Positions 53,101 through 61,664 of a stretch of DNA of 64,000 nt are shown here, piece after piece. The first letter of the stretch is position 1. Each line of letters opens with the position of its first letter. Below the pieces are notes generated by a model. The model had not been told where the DNA came from and searched no databases. It saw nothing but the letters and a program-made list of their open reading frames with translations. Both the position numbers and the translations under genes were made by a program. Origin of the DNA: Streptomyces sp. Edi2 (GTDB lineage: Bacteria; Actinomycetota; Actinomycetes; Streptomycetales; Streptomycetaceae); contig NZ_JBEJGX010000003.1 in NCBI RefSeq assembly GCF_040253635.1, forward strand, positions 2,976,001 through 3,040,000. The letters are read 5' to 3'.

Positions 53101-55083
53101 CCCTCCCAGTACCTCCGCGATGCGGCCGAGGACGGACGTACGGACGGTGGCGTCGCCGATGTCGAGGCCCGCGACGACCTCGGTGACGGTCTGGAGTCCG
53201 TCGGCCAGCTCGTCGAGCCGGGCGCTGACGGGTGCGGCTTCGGCGACCGTGGTGATCGACTCCGCGTCGGCGACGAGTTGTTCGATGTCCTGGTGGTGGC
53301 CGGTGAAGGCGTCCTCGCGGGCCAGGAAGGCGATGGCGCGCTGGCCGAACGAGGCGAGGTCGGCCCCGACGTCGGCGGCGAGGTCGTCGATGCGGGTGGT
53401 GTCCGCGTACCGCAGGTCCTTGAGGGTGAGCAGATGGCCCTGGGCCTGCCGCAGTTCGGTCAGGCCCGCCACCCACGCGCTCGCGCTGCGCGGGGCCTCG
53501 CCGCGCAGGCGGCGGACCACCGACGCGATACGGTCCGCCGCCTCGCTCAGTGCATCGGCGGCCTTCCGGGTCAGTTCCTGGACGGTCTCGAACTCGCTCA
53601 GCACCTGCTCGGCGGTGGCCCGCATCGCGTCCAGCGGGGTGCGCAGATCACCCAGCTCGGCGTCAGCGAGCCAGTGATGGGTGTCCGAAGCACGGGCGCA
53701 ACCGGCCACCAGCGCCTCGTACACCTCAGTCGTCGGCTTGGTCTCGGCAACGGCGCGAGTAAGAGAGAGACAGTCGGAGAGACCGCGGACGAGGTCGGCG
53801 TTGCCCACGCGAGCCAGGGGCCCGGTGCCGACGGGCTGCGCGGCGGCGTGAGTGTCGGAGACATAGGGAGAGCGCCACAGCTGGAGCGGGTGGACGCGGG
53901 CCGGTTCGCCACCAATGCCGTGTTGCAGCACCATCAGCGTGCCATCGTCAAAGAGCGCCCAGCCGTGACAGAACAGCGGGGTGGCGACCTCCTTGCGGAT
54001 CAGGTTGTAGGGCAGCAGCAGGCTGCGGCCCTCGGCGCGCGTGTGGAAGGCGAAGAGCATGTCCTCGCCGTTGGGCGAGCGGACCACGCGCTCGAACTCC
54101 AGGCCGGTGGTGTCCGTGTCGAAGACCTTGTACGCACCCGAGGCCAGGCAGTAGCCACCCGGGAAGACGATCCCCTGGTCCTCGGGCAGGCGGCGGCACG
54201 CCTGGCCGATGCCGTCGAGGCGCACCACGGCTTTGGTGAGAGCGTTGAAGACCAGGTGGCGGTGGGCGGACTCCTTGTAGGGGCGGATCCTCAGCAGGAG
54301 GAGGTCTCCCACGCGTGCATGGGCTATCTCCGCGTCGGCGAGGGACTGGAGCGGCTCGTCCACCGGTTCGGTGTAGATCCCCTCGCCAGTCTCGGTGTCG
54401 TTCGCCACCTTGATGGTGAGGGTGCCGTTCGCCGTACCGACGAATACCTCGCCCGCGATGGAGACGTGCGGGTGGCGGCCGAGGACATGGTCCTCTCGAG
54501 TTGCCTCGGTCCACTGGAAGTCGTGCGAGGCCGGAAGGACGTGATCGCGCTCCCCGCGCGAGTCGAGGAAGGGGACCCGGCTTCCGTCGTCGGCGGCAGA
54601 CCAACGCAGCACCCGGATGTCGTCGGTCTTCTCACCGGTCTGGAAGACGGCGAGAAGCTTGCCCTCGACCCGGCGCAGCTGGAGGAGCCGGACCTCACGG
54701 TAATAGCGGTGCAGGGCGGCGAATTCCCTGACGAAAGCGGGGTCGTCGAGAAGGCCGGGAACAGCGTCCTCGTCCAGCCGGTTCAGGTCGCGGTCGTACA
54801 GCGCGAAGACCTCGCCCGGGGCGGTCTCGGACGTGGCTCCGGGCGGGGCGCCGTATCCGAACAGCAGGGCATCGCCGATGGCGACGATGTCGCGGGGCAG
54901 GCAGGTGTGCTCGGTGCGCAGCCGCTCGGTGCCGGTGAGTACGAGCCGCGTCGCCCCGAACTCCGCGGTGCGGCGGATGTTGAGTTCCTCGGCCCGGCGG
55001 GCGAGTTCGGCGGCCTGCGCGGCGAGCCGGTCGCGCAGTACCTCGTACGTACCGGTGTCCAGGCCGGTTGCCCCGGTTGACAT
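50200..55083 (-). CDS. Giant AAA ATPase of the flotillin locus (often annotated DNA repair ATPase)
   Basis: 1627 residues from ATG 55083. Residues 1-430 look beta-rich and propeller-like (VRLLQLRRVEGKLLAVFQTG, HPHVSIAGEVFVGTANGTLT). A long helical and coiled-coil middle follows (430-850; LAVADTPEACDEQLARMLVR), then a mixed region, and the AAA module: Walker A in LLISPPGYGKTTLMEYVADR (about 1251-1258), Walker B NNTLLYLDDIQHTAPE (about 1318), and CMAGNPYTESGGRFQVPDML. No nuclease or helicase motif is seen, so the DNA-repair name found in databases is not supported by the sequence. It is 76 bases downstream of an SPFH gene with a strong hairpin in between. Likely an ATP-driven remodelling machine at the membrane. 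Confidence 0.82.
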   Translation of the reverse strand: MSTGATGLDTGTYEVLRDRLAAQAAELARRAEELNIRRTAEFGATRLVLTGTERLRTEHTCLPRDIVAIGDALLFGYGAPPGATSETAPGEVFALYDRDLNRLDEDAVPGLLDDPAFVREFAALHRYYREVRLLQLRRVEGKLLAVFQTGEKTDDIRVLRWSAADDGSRVPFLDSRGERDHVLPASHDFQWTEATREDHVLGRHPHVSIAGEVFVGTANGTLTIKVANDTETGEGIYTEPVDEPLQSLADAEIAHARVGDLLLLRIRPYKESAHRHLVFNALTKAVVRLDGIGQACRRLPEDQGIVFPGGYCLASGAYKVFDTDTTGLEFERVVRSPNGEDMLFAFHTRAEGRSLLLPYNLIRKEVATPLFCHGWALFDDGTLMVLQHGIGGEPARVHPLQLWRSPYVSDTHAAAQPVGTGPLARVGNADLVRGLSDCLSLTRAVAETKPTTEVYEALVAGCARASDTHHWLADAELGDLRTPLDAMRATAEQVLSEFETVQELTRKAADALSEAADRIASVVRRLRGEAPRSASAWVAGLTELRQAQGHLLTLKDLRYADTTRIDDLAADVGADLASFGQRAIAFLAREDAFTGHHQDIEQLVADAESITTVAEAAPVSARLDELADGLQTVTEVVAGLDIGDATVRTSVLGRIAEVLGGANRARATLDAHRRELLDHEGRAEFAAEFALLGQAVTGALAVADTPEACDEQLARMLVRLEDLESRFAEFDDFLGELTDKRTEVYEAFSARKQTLADARSRRAEQLAASAARVLETVARRAATLADADAVATYFASDPMVAKARGIAKELRELGDQVRAEELEGRLKAARQEASRALRDRTDLYADDGRTIRLGHHRFAVNTQPLDLTLVPQGDGLAFALAGTDYRSPVTDPDFAATRPYWGRLLPSESPEVYRAEHLAARLLDEHGPAALAAADLPALVRQAAEEAYDEGYERGIHDHDATAILAVLLRLHNGAGLLRHQPAARAAAQLFWAHGTAAEAREVWARRAVSLARARETFGLAPAIAEFQAELATAIGGDEAASAAAYLFDELTSGPDGFVLSAGARTLLDKFRRTVGTSAYDEDLAILDDLAARRQLVKAWLSSYTAATGTDITAGDLAEAVAAELCPDLTRYESETPLTETVEGLLGTHPRITRRAITIRIDEFLARTIDFRTHDIPGHRAYQRRRTALVAAERSRLHLDSYRPRVMSSFVRNRLIDEVYLPLIGDNLAKQLGTTGEAKLTDTGGLLLLISPPGYGKTTLMEYVADRLGLVLVKANGPALGHTVTSLDPAETPNATARQEIEKINFALAAGNNTLLYLDDIQHTAPELLQKFIPLCDATRRIDGVWDGEPRTYDLRGKRFAVCMAGNPYTESGGRFQVPDMLANRADVWNLGDVLTGKEEVFALSFIENTLTANPVLAPLAGRNRDDLDILIRLAADDPTARADQLTHPYAPAELDRITAALRHLLTARATVLAVNNASITSAAQTDATRTEPPFQLQGSYRNMTKIAQRIQPVMNEDELAAVIGDHYTAEAQTLTTGAEANLLKLAELRDTLTPGQSVRWAELKSAYVRAQKLGGTEDDPVVRAVAALGLLADRIAAVESAITRAADPRHLVANPTARHASKPHAE

Positions 55084-55112
55084 GGGGTGCGGTTCCCTTC
55101 GCAAAGGTGCGG

Positions 55113-55147
55113 ACCGGAGCTGCCGTCCCCTGTGCGGCAGCTCCGGT
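55113..55147 (-). terminator. 13-bp perfect hairpin between the SPFH and AAA genes
   Basis: ACCGGAGCTGCCG (55113-55125) and CGGCAGCTCCGGT (55135-55147) with a 9-base loop. Placed 12 bases after the SPFH stop and about 30 before the ATPase start, it could lower the level of the large ATPase relative to the flotillin or stabilise the upstream mRNA. Confidence 0.75.
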
Positions 55148-55159
55148 CGACGCGGGTGA

Positions 55160-57235
55160 TCAAGCCTTGACGGTGCCGTTGGCTTCGTGGGTGCTGTTGC
55201 CGCCGTTGAGGGCGGTCAGAGGTAGGTCGGCCAGGCCCAGTTCGCCGGCCTTGTCCATCAGTTGCCGCAGCTGACCGGCGTTGGCTCCGTCTCCGGTCTT
55301 CATCAGCTTCATCAGCAGCGCGGAGACGGTCAGGTTCTGTACGTCCGCCGTCGACACCGAGCCGAGGATCCGGGCGATGTCGTCGGTGAAGCTCGCCGAG
55401 CCGTCCAGCCAGGGCTTCGCCAGGGCCTGCGCGGTCTCGGAGTGCTGGACGAAGCCGTCGACGCCCTTGCCGAGCGCGATCGAGGACACCAGCCGGTCGA
55501 AGAAGACCGACTCCCCGCCGACGATGTTGATGTCGGCGTTCTCCAGACCGGTCGCGATGACCGTGGCCTGGGCCTCGGCGACCTGGCGCTGGACGTCGAG
55601 TCCGGCCAGGCGGATCTCCTTCTCGGCCTGGATGCGCAGCCGGTACTCCTCGTGACCGCGGGACGCCTCGTCCAGCGCGGCCATCGCGGCGGCCTTCTCC
55701 GTGAGGCCCGCCGCCTCCGCCTTGAGCTTCTCGCCGATCGCCGTGGCCTCGGCCAGGGCCTTCGCCCGCACGCCCTCGGCCTCGGCGCGCAGCCGTGCCT
55801 CGGCGGCCTCCGCCTCGGCGCGGCCCGCCTTCTCGACGACCTCGGCCTCCTTGTCGCGGACCTGTACGGCCGCGAGCCCTTCCGCCGCCGACTCGGCCTG
55901 GATGCCCTCGGCGAGCCGTACCTTGGCGCGCGCGTCGAGATCGGCGGACTTCAACCGGGCCTCGGCCAGCGTCAGTTCCTCTGCGGCCCGGTGGGTGGCG
56001 GCCTGCTCGGCGGCCTCCGCGGCCTTGATGTCCTTGACCAGCTTCTCCTGCGCCTCCGCCTCGGCGGCGATGATCACTGCCTGCCGACCGCGCTCAGCCT
56101 CCTCCACAGCCCGCAGCTTCTTGATGGACTCCTCCTGCTCGGCGACCGTACGGTCCACCGCCACCCGCTCCCGGATGACCTCGGCGATCTCCCGCTTCTC
56201 CGCCTCGACCTCCTTCTCGGCGGAAATCCGGGTCAGTTGCGTCTCCCGCTCCCGGGCGATGACCTCCAGCAGGCGGTCCTTCTCGATGCGCTCGTTCTCG
56301 ACGGCGATGACCCGCTCGCGGTTCTTCGCGGCGACCGCGACCTCCCGCTCCTGGTTCTCGCGCTGCACCCCCAGCTGCTCCTCGGTGCGCAGGAACGCGC
56401 CCTGCGCCCGCAGCCGCTCCTCCTCCACCACCCGTGCCGTCTCGGCCTCCTCGCGGGCCCGTGAGGTGTCGATCTCGCGCTTCTGCTTGATCTCGGCGTC
56501 CGCCTGCCGGCGCTGCAGTTCGAGGATGGCCTCGCGGGCGTCGACGTTCTGCCGGGTGATCTCCTTCTCCTCGGTGCGCTGGAACTCGTTGGTGCGTACG
56601 TGCTCCACCGTGGTCAGCTCGGTGATCTTCCGGATGCCCTGGGCGTCGAGGACGTTGTGAGGGTCGAGCTGGCTGAGCGGCGTCTGCTCCAGGTAGTCGA
56701 TCGCCGCGTCCTCCAGGTGGTAACCGTTCAGGTCGACACCGATGAGCTCGATGATCTTGTACCGCAGCTCCTCGCGCTTGGTGTACAGGTCGGTGAAGTC
56801 CAGCTGCTTGCCAACCGTCTTGAGCGCCTCGGAGAACTTCGCGTGGAACAGCTCCTGCAACGTGCGCTGGTCGCTGGCCCGCTGCGTACCGACGGCCTGG
56901 GCGACCTTGATGACGTCCTCGACGGTCTTGTTGACCTTCACGAAGAACGAAATGCGGATGTCCGCACGGATGTTGTCCCGGCAGATCAGCCCGTCCTTGC
57001 CGGCCCGCGTGATCTCGATGGCCTTCACCGAGATGTCCATCACCTCGGCCTTGTGCAGCACCGGCAGTACGACCTGCCCGGTGAAGGTCACATCGACCTT
57101 CCGCATCTTCGAGACGATCAGTGCCTTGCCCTGCTCCACCTTGCGGAACAGGCGGGAGAAGACCAGCAGCATGCCGACGGCGGCGAGCAGGACAACGGCT
57201 ATGAGCGCACCGATGCCCACGGTGAGGGGATCCAT
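55160..57235 (-). CDS. Flotillin-like SPFH/band 7 protein (YqiK type)
   Basis: 691 residues from ATG 57235 (AAGGA upstream). One N-terminal membrane helix (about 3-26, VGIGALIAVVLLAAVGMLLV), a band 7 domain (ALIVSKMRKVDVTFTGQVVL, VNKTVEDVIKVAQAVGTQRA, FHAKFSEALKTVGKQ), then about 300 residues of Glu/Ala/Arg-rich coiled coil (RLAEGIQAESAAEGL and similar) typical of flotillins, and a compact C-terminus (SSIALGKGVDGFVQHSETA). Flotillins form large membrane scaffolds in ordered microdomains. Flanked by a YqiJ/NfeD-like gene and the giant ATPase, it is the core of this unit. Confidence 0.93.
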   Translation of the reverse strand: MDPLTVGIGALIAVVLLAAVGMLLVFSRLFRKVEQGKALIVSKMRKVDVTFTGQVVLPVLHKAEVMDISVKAIEITRAGKDGLICRDNIRADIRISFFVKVNKTVEDVIKVAQAVGTQRASDQRTLQELFHAKFSEALKTVGKQLDFTDLYTKREELRYKIIELIGVDLNGYHLEDAAIDYLEQTPLSQLDPHNVLDAQGIRKITELTTVEHVRTNEFQRTEEKEITRQNVDAREAILELQRRQADAEIKQKREIDTSRAREEAETARVVEEERLRAQGAFLRTEEQLGVQRENQEREVAVAAKNRERVIAVENERIEKDRLLEVIARERETQLTRISAEKEVEAEKREIAEVIRERVAVDRTVAEQEESIKKLRAVEEAERGRQAVIIAAEAEAQEKLVKDIKAAEAAEQAATHRAAEELTLAEARLKSADLDARAKVRLAEGIQAESAAEGLAAVQVRDKEAEVVEKAGRAEAEAAEARLRAEAEGVRAKALAEATAIGEKLKAEAAGLTEKAAAMAALDEASRGHEEYRLRIQAEKEIRLAGLDVQRQVAEAQATVIATGLENADINIVGGESVFFDRLVSSIALGKGVDGFVQHSETAQALAKPWLDGSASFTDDIARILGSVSTADVQNLTVSALLMKLMKTGDGANAGQLRQLMDKAGELGLADLPLTALNGGNSTHEANGTVKA

Positions 57236-57294
57236 GAGAGACGTCCTTGAAGCGTGAGGAAGCGGAAGTGTGAAGGGGCGCGCCGGTCCTGGAG

Positions 57295-57903
57295 TCAGGC
57301 GGCGTGGCCGCGCGGGGCTAGCGCCGCGACGTAGGGCGCGGCCCGGAAGTGCTCGCCGGTGTCGTCGTAGGCGTACAACAGCCCGGGGACGCCGTACGTC
57401 AGGGGTTCGGCGCCCGCCTGGCGCACCCGGATCGCGGATCCGTCCTGGTCGGCGACCTCGGCCCGGCGGAGGCCCGCGTCCACCTGTCCGGTGCGAAGGG
57501 TGCGGGTCAACCCGGTGAAGTTGGCTCGGGGCGGCCCGGGTTCGTCAGGGAAGAGGCGGCGCAGTGGTCCTACCAGAACCCCTGTCACACGCCACGCGCC
57601 CAGCAGCGCTGCCGCCAGAACAGCAACGCGGACCAGCGCCCGGCCCATGCCCGGCGCAACGACCGGATCCAGCAGCAAGGTCCCGGCCAGACTCACCAAC
57701 CAGGCCACCGCCGTCAGAAGGGAGAACGCGACCACGACCGGCACCCCGCCCATCCCCCAGGCATCGAGGTCCGCGTCCGAGTCAAAAGCGTCGGGCGTGG
57801 TCACGCCAACGGCGACCAGCAGCCAGAAGGCCACAACCACGCCCAGAGCGGCCGTGAACACGAGGGTGGGAAAGCCGGCGGCAGCCATAAGAAACGTCCC
57901 CAT
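57295..57903 (-). CDS. YqiJ/NfeD-like membrane protein with C-terminal OB-type domain
   Basis: 202 residues from ATG 57903 with GGGAGG upstream. Three membrane segments (PTLVFTAALGVVVAFWLLVA, VPVVVAFSLLTAVAWLVSLA, ALVRVAVLAAALLGAWRVTG) and a beta-rich soluble end (RTLRTGQVDAGLRRAEVADQ, AIRVRQAGAEPLTYGVPGLL, YAYDDTGEHFRAAP) that fits the OB fold of YqiJ/NfeD proteins. Such proteins are routinely encoded beside flotillins and interact with them at the membrane. First gene of the minus-strand unit; 59 bases before the SPFH start. Confidence 0.78.
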   Translation of the reverse strand: MGTFLMAAAGFPTLVFTAALGVVVAFWLLVAVGVTTPDAFDSDADLDAWGMGGVPVVVAFSLLTAVAWLVSLAGTLLLDPVVAPGMGRALVRVAVLAAALLGAWRVTGVLVGPLRRLFPDEPGPPRANFTGLTRTLRTGQVDAGLRRAEVADQDGSAIRVRQAGAEPLTYGVPGLLYAYDDTGEHFRAAPYVAALAPRGHAA

Positions 57904-57998
57904 GCCCGCCCTCCCCGATCGTCCTGTTCCGGTCCGTGCCCGCGCTGTGCCCCGCCCCGTGCGGCAGCCAGGGGAGACGGCCCGCGACACCCCCTACC

Positions 57999-58089
57999 TG
58001 CCGGTATCCGGCATCGGGACCGTCCCCTGTGCTCCCCCACGACCATCCTGCCCCCACCCGCACCCCACCCGCATTGCCGGTTTCCGGCA
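57999..58089. promoter_or_regulatory. Two TGCCGG-N3-CCGGCA palindromes upstream of the PucR gene
   Basis: TGCCGGTATCCGGCA at 57999-58013 and TGCCGGTTTCCGGCA at 58075-58089 have identical 6-bp arms and lie 76 bp apart in the 259-base region shared by the flotillin unit and the PucR gene. They are the best operator candidates for the adjacent PucR regulator. Confidence 0.65.
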
Positions 58090-58162
58090 GTCTTCATTAG
58101 GGTCTTCATGCCAGGTTGCCGCTAAGAAGGCGTCACCGGCGCGTCAAGAAACCGGGGGAACT

Positions 58163-59221
58163 GTGGCGGAGTGCGAGATACCTGAGGACTATCTGGCGGG
58201 CTACGCGCAGATCCTGGCCGACGTCTCATCCACCGGCCGCCGACTGAGCCGCGACGAGATCACCTCCCGCCGCGCTCTCGGAGAACAGGCCGCCGAAGCC
58301 GGACTCGGTCTCCGCTCCCTGGTCAACGGGCACCTCACCGCCACCCGCACCGCCTGGCCCGCCTACCCCACCTCGACGGACAGCGTGCTCGCCGCCGTGC
58401 AGCAGGCCATCGACGCCTTCGCCGAGGGCTACGAGCGCGCCCAGCACCTGGCCGTACGCCAGGAGGAAGCCGCCCGCCGCGAGTTCATCGACGACCTCCT
58501 CTACGGCCGAAGCGACCTCGGCCGCCTCGCCGAGCGCGCCGAACGCTTCGGCTTGCGCCTCTCCCACGCCCACGCGGTCGCCGTGGCCCAGGGACCGGCC
58601 GCGTACGACGAGGGTGACGCGGTGCTGCGCCGGGTCGAGCGGTCCCTCATCGCCCGGTTCGGCGACCGCAGCATTCTGCTGACCACCAAGGGCGGGCGCA
58701 TGCTGTGCATCGCGCCCGGCGACCAGGACGAGATCCTCCTCCACTTCGCCAAACAGGCGTACGCGGCCACGGACGGCGGCCGGGTCGCCATCGGCCGCCC
58801 CCAGCCGGGCCCCGGCGGCGTCGTCCAGTCGTACGAGGAGGCCCTCAACACCCTGGACCTCGCCGACCGCATGGAGCTCGACGACCCGGTGCTGCGCGCC
58901 GCCGACCTGCTCGTCTATCCCGTCCTCACCCGCGACCGGCAGGCCATGGCCGACCTGGTCCACAGCGCACTCGGCCCACTCACCGCCGCCCGCGGCGGAC
59001 CCCAGCCCCTGCTGGACACCCTCACCGCCTACTTCAACTCCGGCTGCATCGCCGCCGAAGCCGCCCGCCGTCTCTCCCTCAGCGTGCGCGCCCTGACCTA
59101 CCGCCTGGAACGCATCCACACCCTGACCGGCGCCAACCCCGCCGACCCCGACCACCGCTACATGCTCCAGACCGCGGTGATCGGTGCCCGGCTGCTCGAC
59201 TGGCCGGCCAAGGCGCCGTGA
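58163..59221 (+). CDS. PucR/CdaR-family transcriptional regulator
   Basis: 352 residues from GTG 58163 with GGGGGAA just upstream. The N-terminal part resembles RsbRD/PucR input domains (PEDYLAGYAQILADVSSTGR, FAEGYERAQHLAVRQEEAAR), the centre is a GGDEF-like PucR fold (GRMLCIAPGDQDEILL, VVQSYEEALNTLDLADRM) and the C-terminal HTH is canonical (LLDTLTAYFNSGCIAAEAAR, RLSLSVRALTYRLERIHTLT). Divergent from the YqiJ-flotillin-ATPase unit, with paired palindromes between, so it probably controls that unit. Confidence 0.9.
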   Translation: MAECEIPEDYLAGYAQILADVSSTGRRLSRDEITSRRALGEQAAEAGLGLRSLVNGHLTATRTAWPAYPTSTDSVLAAVQQAIDAFAEGYERAQHLAVRQEEAARREFIDDLLYGRSDLGRLAERAERFGLRLSHAHAVAVAQGPAAYDEGDAVLRRVERSLIARFGDRSILLTTKGGRMLCIAPGDQDEILLHFAKQAYAATDGGRVAIGRPQPGPGGVVQSYEEALNTLDLADRMELDDPVLRAADLLVYPVLTRDRQAMADLVHSALGPLTAARGGPQPLLDTLTAYFNSGCIAAEAARRLSLSVRALTYRLERIHTLTGANPADPDHRYMLQTAVIGARLLDWPAKAP

Positions 59222-59277
59222 ATGCCATGGCGCCGCCCCCGAAGCGCCGCCGGGAGTAGCCGAAAGGCGGCACACAC

Positions 59278-60558
59278 TTATTCACCAGCCGGTTCGGGAG
59301 AGCTGCCGGACGGACACGGGTCAGCTGTGCGAGGGGCGAGGGCGACGTGGCCGGCCGACTGGGCATGCGGCAGTCGGCGCACGGCTTTGAAAGCCAGCGG
59401 AATCACGGCCGCGACGGCGGAGACGATTCCCGCGGTCAGGGTGACCCGGGAGGGGCCGAACACCCGGGCCAGGGGGCCGACACACAGTTGGCCGACAGGG
59501 ACGGTGAGGTAGGACAGCAGGTCGTTGTAGGACGAGACGCGGGACAGCACACGCGCGGGAACGTGTTCCTGGAGTGAGGTGTCCCAGCCGATGCCTGATG
59601 CGGCGAAGCCCAGTCCGGCGACGAAGGCACCGGTGAGCAGCCAGGGGGTGTTCAGGTGTGTGCCGAGTACGAGCAGGGGCAGCGCGCCGAGCGCGCTCAT
59701 CAGCTGTCCCAGCCGGAGCAGATGTCTGACCACCAGTCGGTACATCAGCGCACTCATGACCAGCAGGCCGATGCCGCGGACGCTGAGCACGAATCCCCAT
59801 GTCGCCTCTCCGTCGATCTGCCGGGTGAGTGCCGGCCCGAGGATTTGCCAGGTGCCGGTCTGTACCAGGTTGATGGCGCAGAAGGACAGGGTTCCCAGCC
59901 ACACCCAGCGGATGCGGCGGAACTCGGTCCAGCCCTCGCGGATGCTGGTCAGCAGGGGTGTTGGCCGGGTCGTGGCCGCTCCGGTGGTGAGGGGCAGGCG
60001 GGCGAGGCAGCCCGCCGCGAGGAGGTAGGTGAACGCGTCAAAGGCGATGGCCGGCCCGCTTCCGGTCACCACGACGAGTACGCCGGACAGGCTGGGCCCC
60101 AGGATCTTCGTGGCGTTGCGCACCACTCCCAGCAGCGCGTTCGCCTGGCGGAGCCGGGCCTTGTCGACGAGCTGGGGTACGACACCGCGCAGCGCCGGAG
60201 TGGTGAACGCGGCGAGGGTGCCGTTGAGGAATTCCAGTACGGCTACGGGAAGCAGCGCGTAGTGGCCGGTCAGCAGCAGCCCGGCGACGCAGCCTTGGGT
60301 GAGTGCCGAGCCCAGGTTCGTCGCCGCCAGTACCGTCCGGCGGGGCAAGCGGTCGGCGGTGGCTCCGCCGACGAGGAGAAAGGCGAGCAGCGGCAGCATG
60401 CGGGCGGCGAGGACGATACCGAGATCGCTGGTGCTGCCCGAGGCGTCCAGGACCGCAAAGGTCAGCGCCACGGGTGCCATCGAGCTGCCGAGGAGGGTCA
60501 CCAGTTGCCCGGTGAAGAGTCGGCGGAAGTCTGCCTGTGTCAGGAGGTGTGAGCGCAC
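59278..60558 (-). CDS. Major facilitator superfamily exporter (EntS-like)
   Basis: 426 residues from GTG 60558; no clear ribosome site. Twelve hydrophobic segments; motif A variants in VGGATADRLPRRTVLAATNL and the opening FRRLFTGQLVTLLGSSMAPV put it in the MFS_3 group of drug and siderophore exporters. It is divergent from a winged-helix regulator 58 bases away, a usual arrangement for a regulated efflux pump. Substrate unknown. Confidence 0.92.
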   Translation of the reverse strand: MRSHLLTQADFRRLFTGQLVTLLGSSMAPVALTFAVLDASGSTSDLGIVLAARMLPLLAFLLVGGATADRLPRRTVLAATNLGSALTQGCVAGLLLTGHYALLPVAVLEFLNGTLAAFTTPALRGVVPQLVDKARLRQANALLGVVRNATKILGPSLSGVLVVVTGSGPAIAFDAFTYLLAAGCLARLPLTTGAATTRPTPLLTSIREGWTEFRRIRWVWLGTLSFCAINLVQTGTWQILGPALTRQIDGEATWGFVLSVRGIGLLVMSALMYRLVVRHLLRLGQLMSALGALPLLVLGTHLNTPWLLTGAFVAGLGFAASGIGWDTSLQEHVPARVLSRVSSYNDLLSYLTVPVGQLCVGPLARVFGPSRVTLTAGIVSAVAAVIPLAFKAVRRLPHAQSAGHVALAPRTADPCPSGSSPEPAGE

Positions 60559-60562
60559 CGGC

Positions 60563-60573
60563 CGAAGTCTTCG
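60563..60573. promoter_or_regulatory. CGAAGTCTTCG palindrome in the MFS/ArsR divergent region
   Basis: Five-base arms around one base, in the 58-bp gap between the two divergent starts. A candidate operator for the ArsR-like protein, but short. Confidence 0.35.
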
Positions 60574-60616
60574 TGAGTGTCCGGGCGATCAGTACTGTTT
60601 CGGTGGGAGGCGAAAG

Positions 60617-61597
60617 ATGGTGCTGCTGCGGTTGAGTCCGATGGCCTTGTCGCGGTCGCGGTTCGCGCTGTCACCGCTCGCGGAGACGCTGGGTTCGATG
60701 ATCGTGCTCGGCAAGCCGTGCTCCGACCCGTGGCTGGCTCGCTGGCACGGTCGCCACCATCCCGCCTTCGCCGCCACTCTCGACACGGACCCCTTCGCCA
60801 AGGGCCTGGTCACGCTGTTCGGATCGACCAAATGGCTGCCCGAGTTCGTGGCGATGCCGCCCAGCGGCGGCATGCGCACCACCCTCACCAGCGAGCTGGA
60901 GAAGGTCGCTCGCGTGCCCGACGAGGAGGTGCGTGCCGGCCTGGCGAAGTCCGTCTCCCACAGCTGGAAGCGACATGATCTGAGCTGGCTGGACGGACAC
61001 GAGTGGGGAGCCAGAACGGCCGACCTGCTCCGGCGCGTATGGGACACCCATATCTCTCCTGACTGGCCGCGCCGCCGGGCCCTGCTCGAACGCGATGTCA
61101 CCTACCGGGCCGGACTGCTGGCCGCCTACGGCTGGCCCCGCGCCCTTGCGCACATGAGCCGCCGCAGCGCCTGGGTCGGCACCGACGCCATCCGCTTCGG
61201 CAACCGACCCGGTCCCGACCGCGTCGTCGGCGACGAGGGAATGCTGTTCGTACCGGTGAGCGTCGCCAGCGGCACCTGGCTGTGCGCCGCCCCGCCGGAC
61301 AAGTACGCACAGGTCTACCCGGCCCGCGGATACGCCGCGACGACCGACCGCTCTCGGCCACACCACGCCCTGGAACAACTCATCGGCACCGGCCGGGCCG
61401 CCATTCTCCGCGCCCTCGAACACCCCGCGACCAGCAGCGAACTGGCCGCACACCTCAACCGGTCACTCGGCACCATCGGCGGCCATCTGGGAGTACTGCG
61501 CGACGCCGACCTCATCGCCGGGACCAGAGTCGGCCGACGGGTGGTCTACCGGCGCACCGAGTCCGGTGATCTGCTCGCCGGACAGCGTGAATCTTGA
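60617..61597 (+). CDS. ArsR-like winged-helix regulator (DUF5937 type)
   Basis: 326 residues from ATG 60617 with GGGAGG seven bases upstream. A long N-terminal ligand-type domain (RFALSPLAETLGSMIVLGKP, DPWLARWHGRHHPAF, FGSTKWLPEFVAMPP) precedes a C-terminal winged helix: AILRALEHPATSSELAAHLN, RSLGTIGGHLGVLRDADLIA, GTRVGRRVVYRRTESGD. This N-terminal arrangement is that of the actinobacterial DUF5937 regulators. Divergent from the MFS exporter, its likely target. No metal-binding Cys pair is seen, so it probably senses an organic compound. Confidence 0.88.
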   Translation: MVLLRLSPMALSRSRFALSPLAETLGSMIVLGKPCSDPWLARWHGRHHPAFAATLDTDPFAKGLVTLFGSTKWLPEFVAMPPSGGMRTTLTSELEKVARVPDEEVRAGLAKSVSHSWKRHDLSWLDGHEWGARTADLLRRVWDTHISPDWPRRRALLERDVTYRAGLLAAYGWPRALAHMSRRSAWVGTDAIRFGNRPGPDRVVGDEGMLFVPVSVASGTWLCAAPPDKYAQVYPARGYAATTDRSRPHHALEQLIGTGRAAILRALEHPATSSELAAHLNRSLGTIGGHLGVLRDADLIAGTRVGRRVVYRRTESGDLLAGQRES

Positions 61598-61664
61598 GCG
61601 CGGAGGCGGGACGCCAGGCCACCGGGCCGGGTGTCCAGGGGACTCCCCCGGTCTTCTGCGCGAC

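Noticed and set aside
50200..55083. DNA-repair function for the giant ATPase
   Set aside because: The database-style name is not supported: I see AAA motifs only, no nuclease, helicase or SMC hinge signature.
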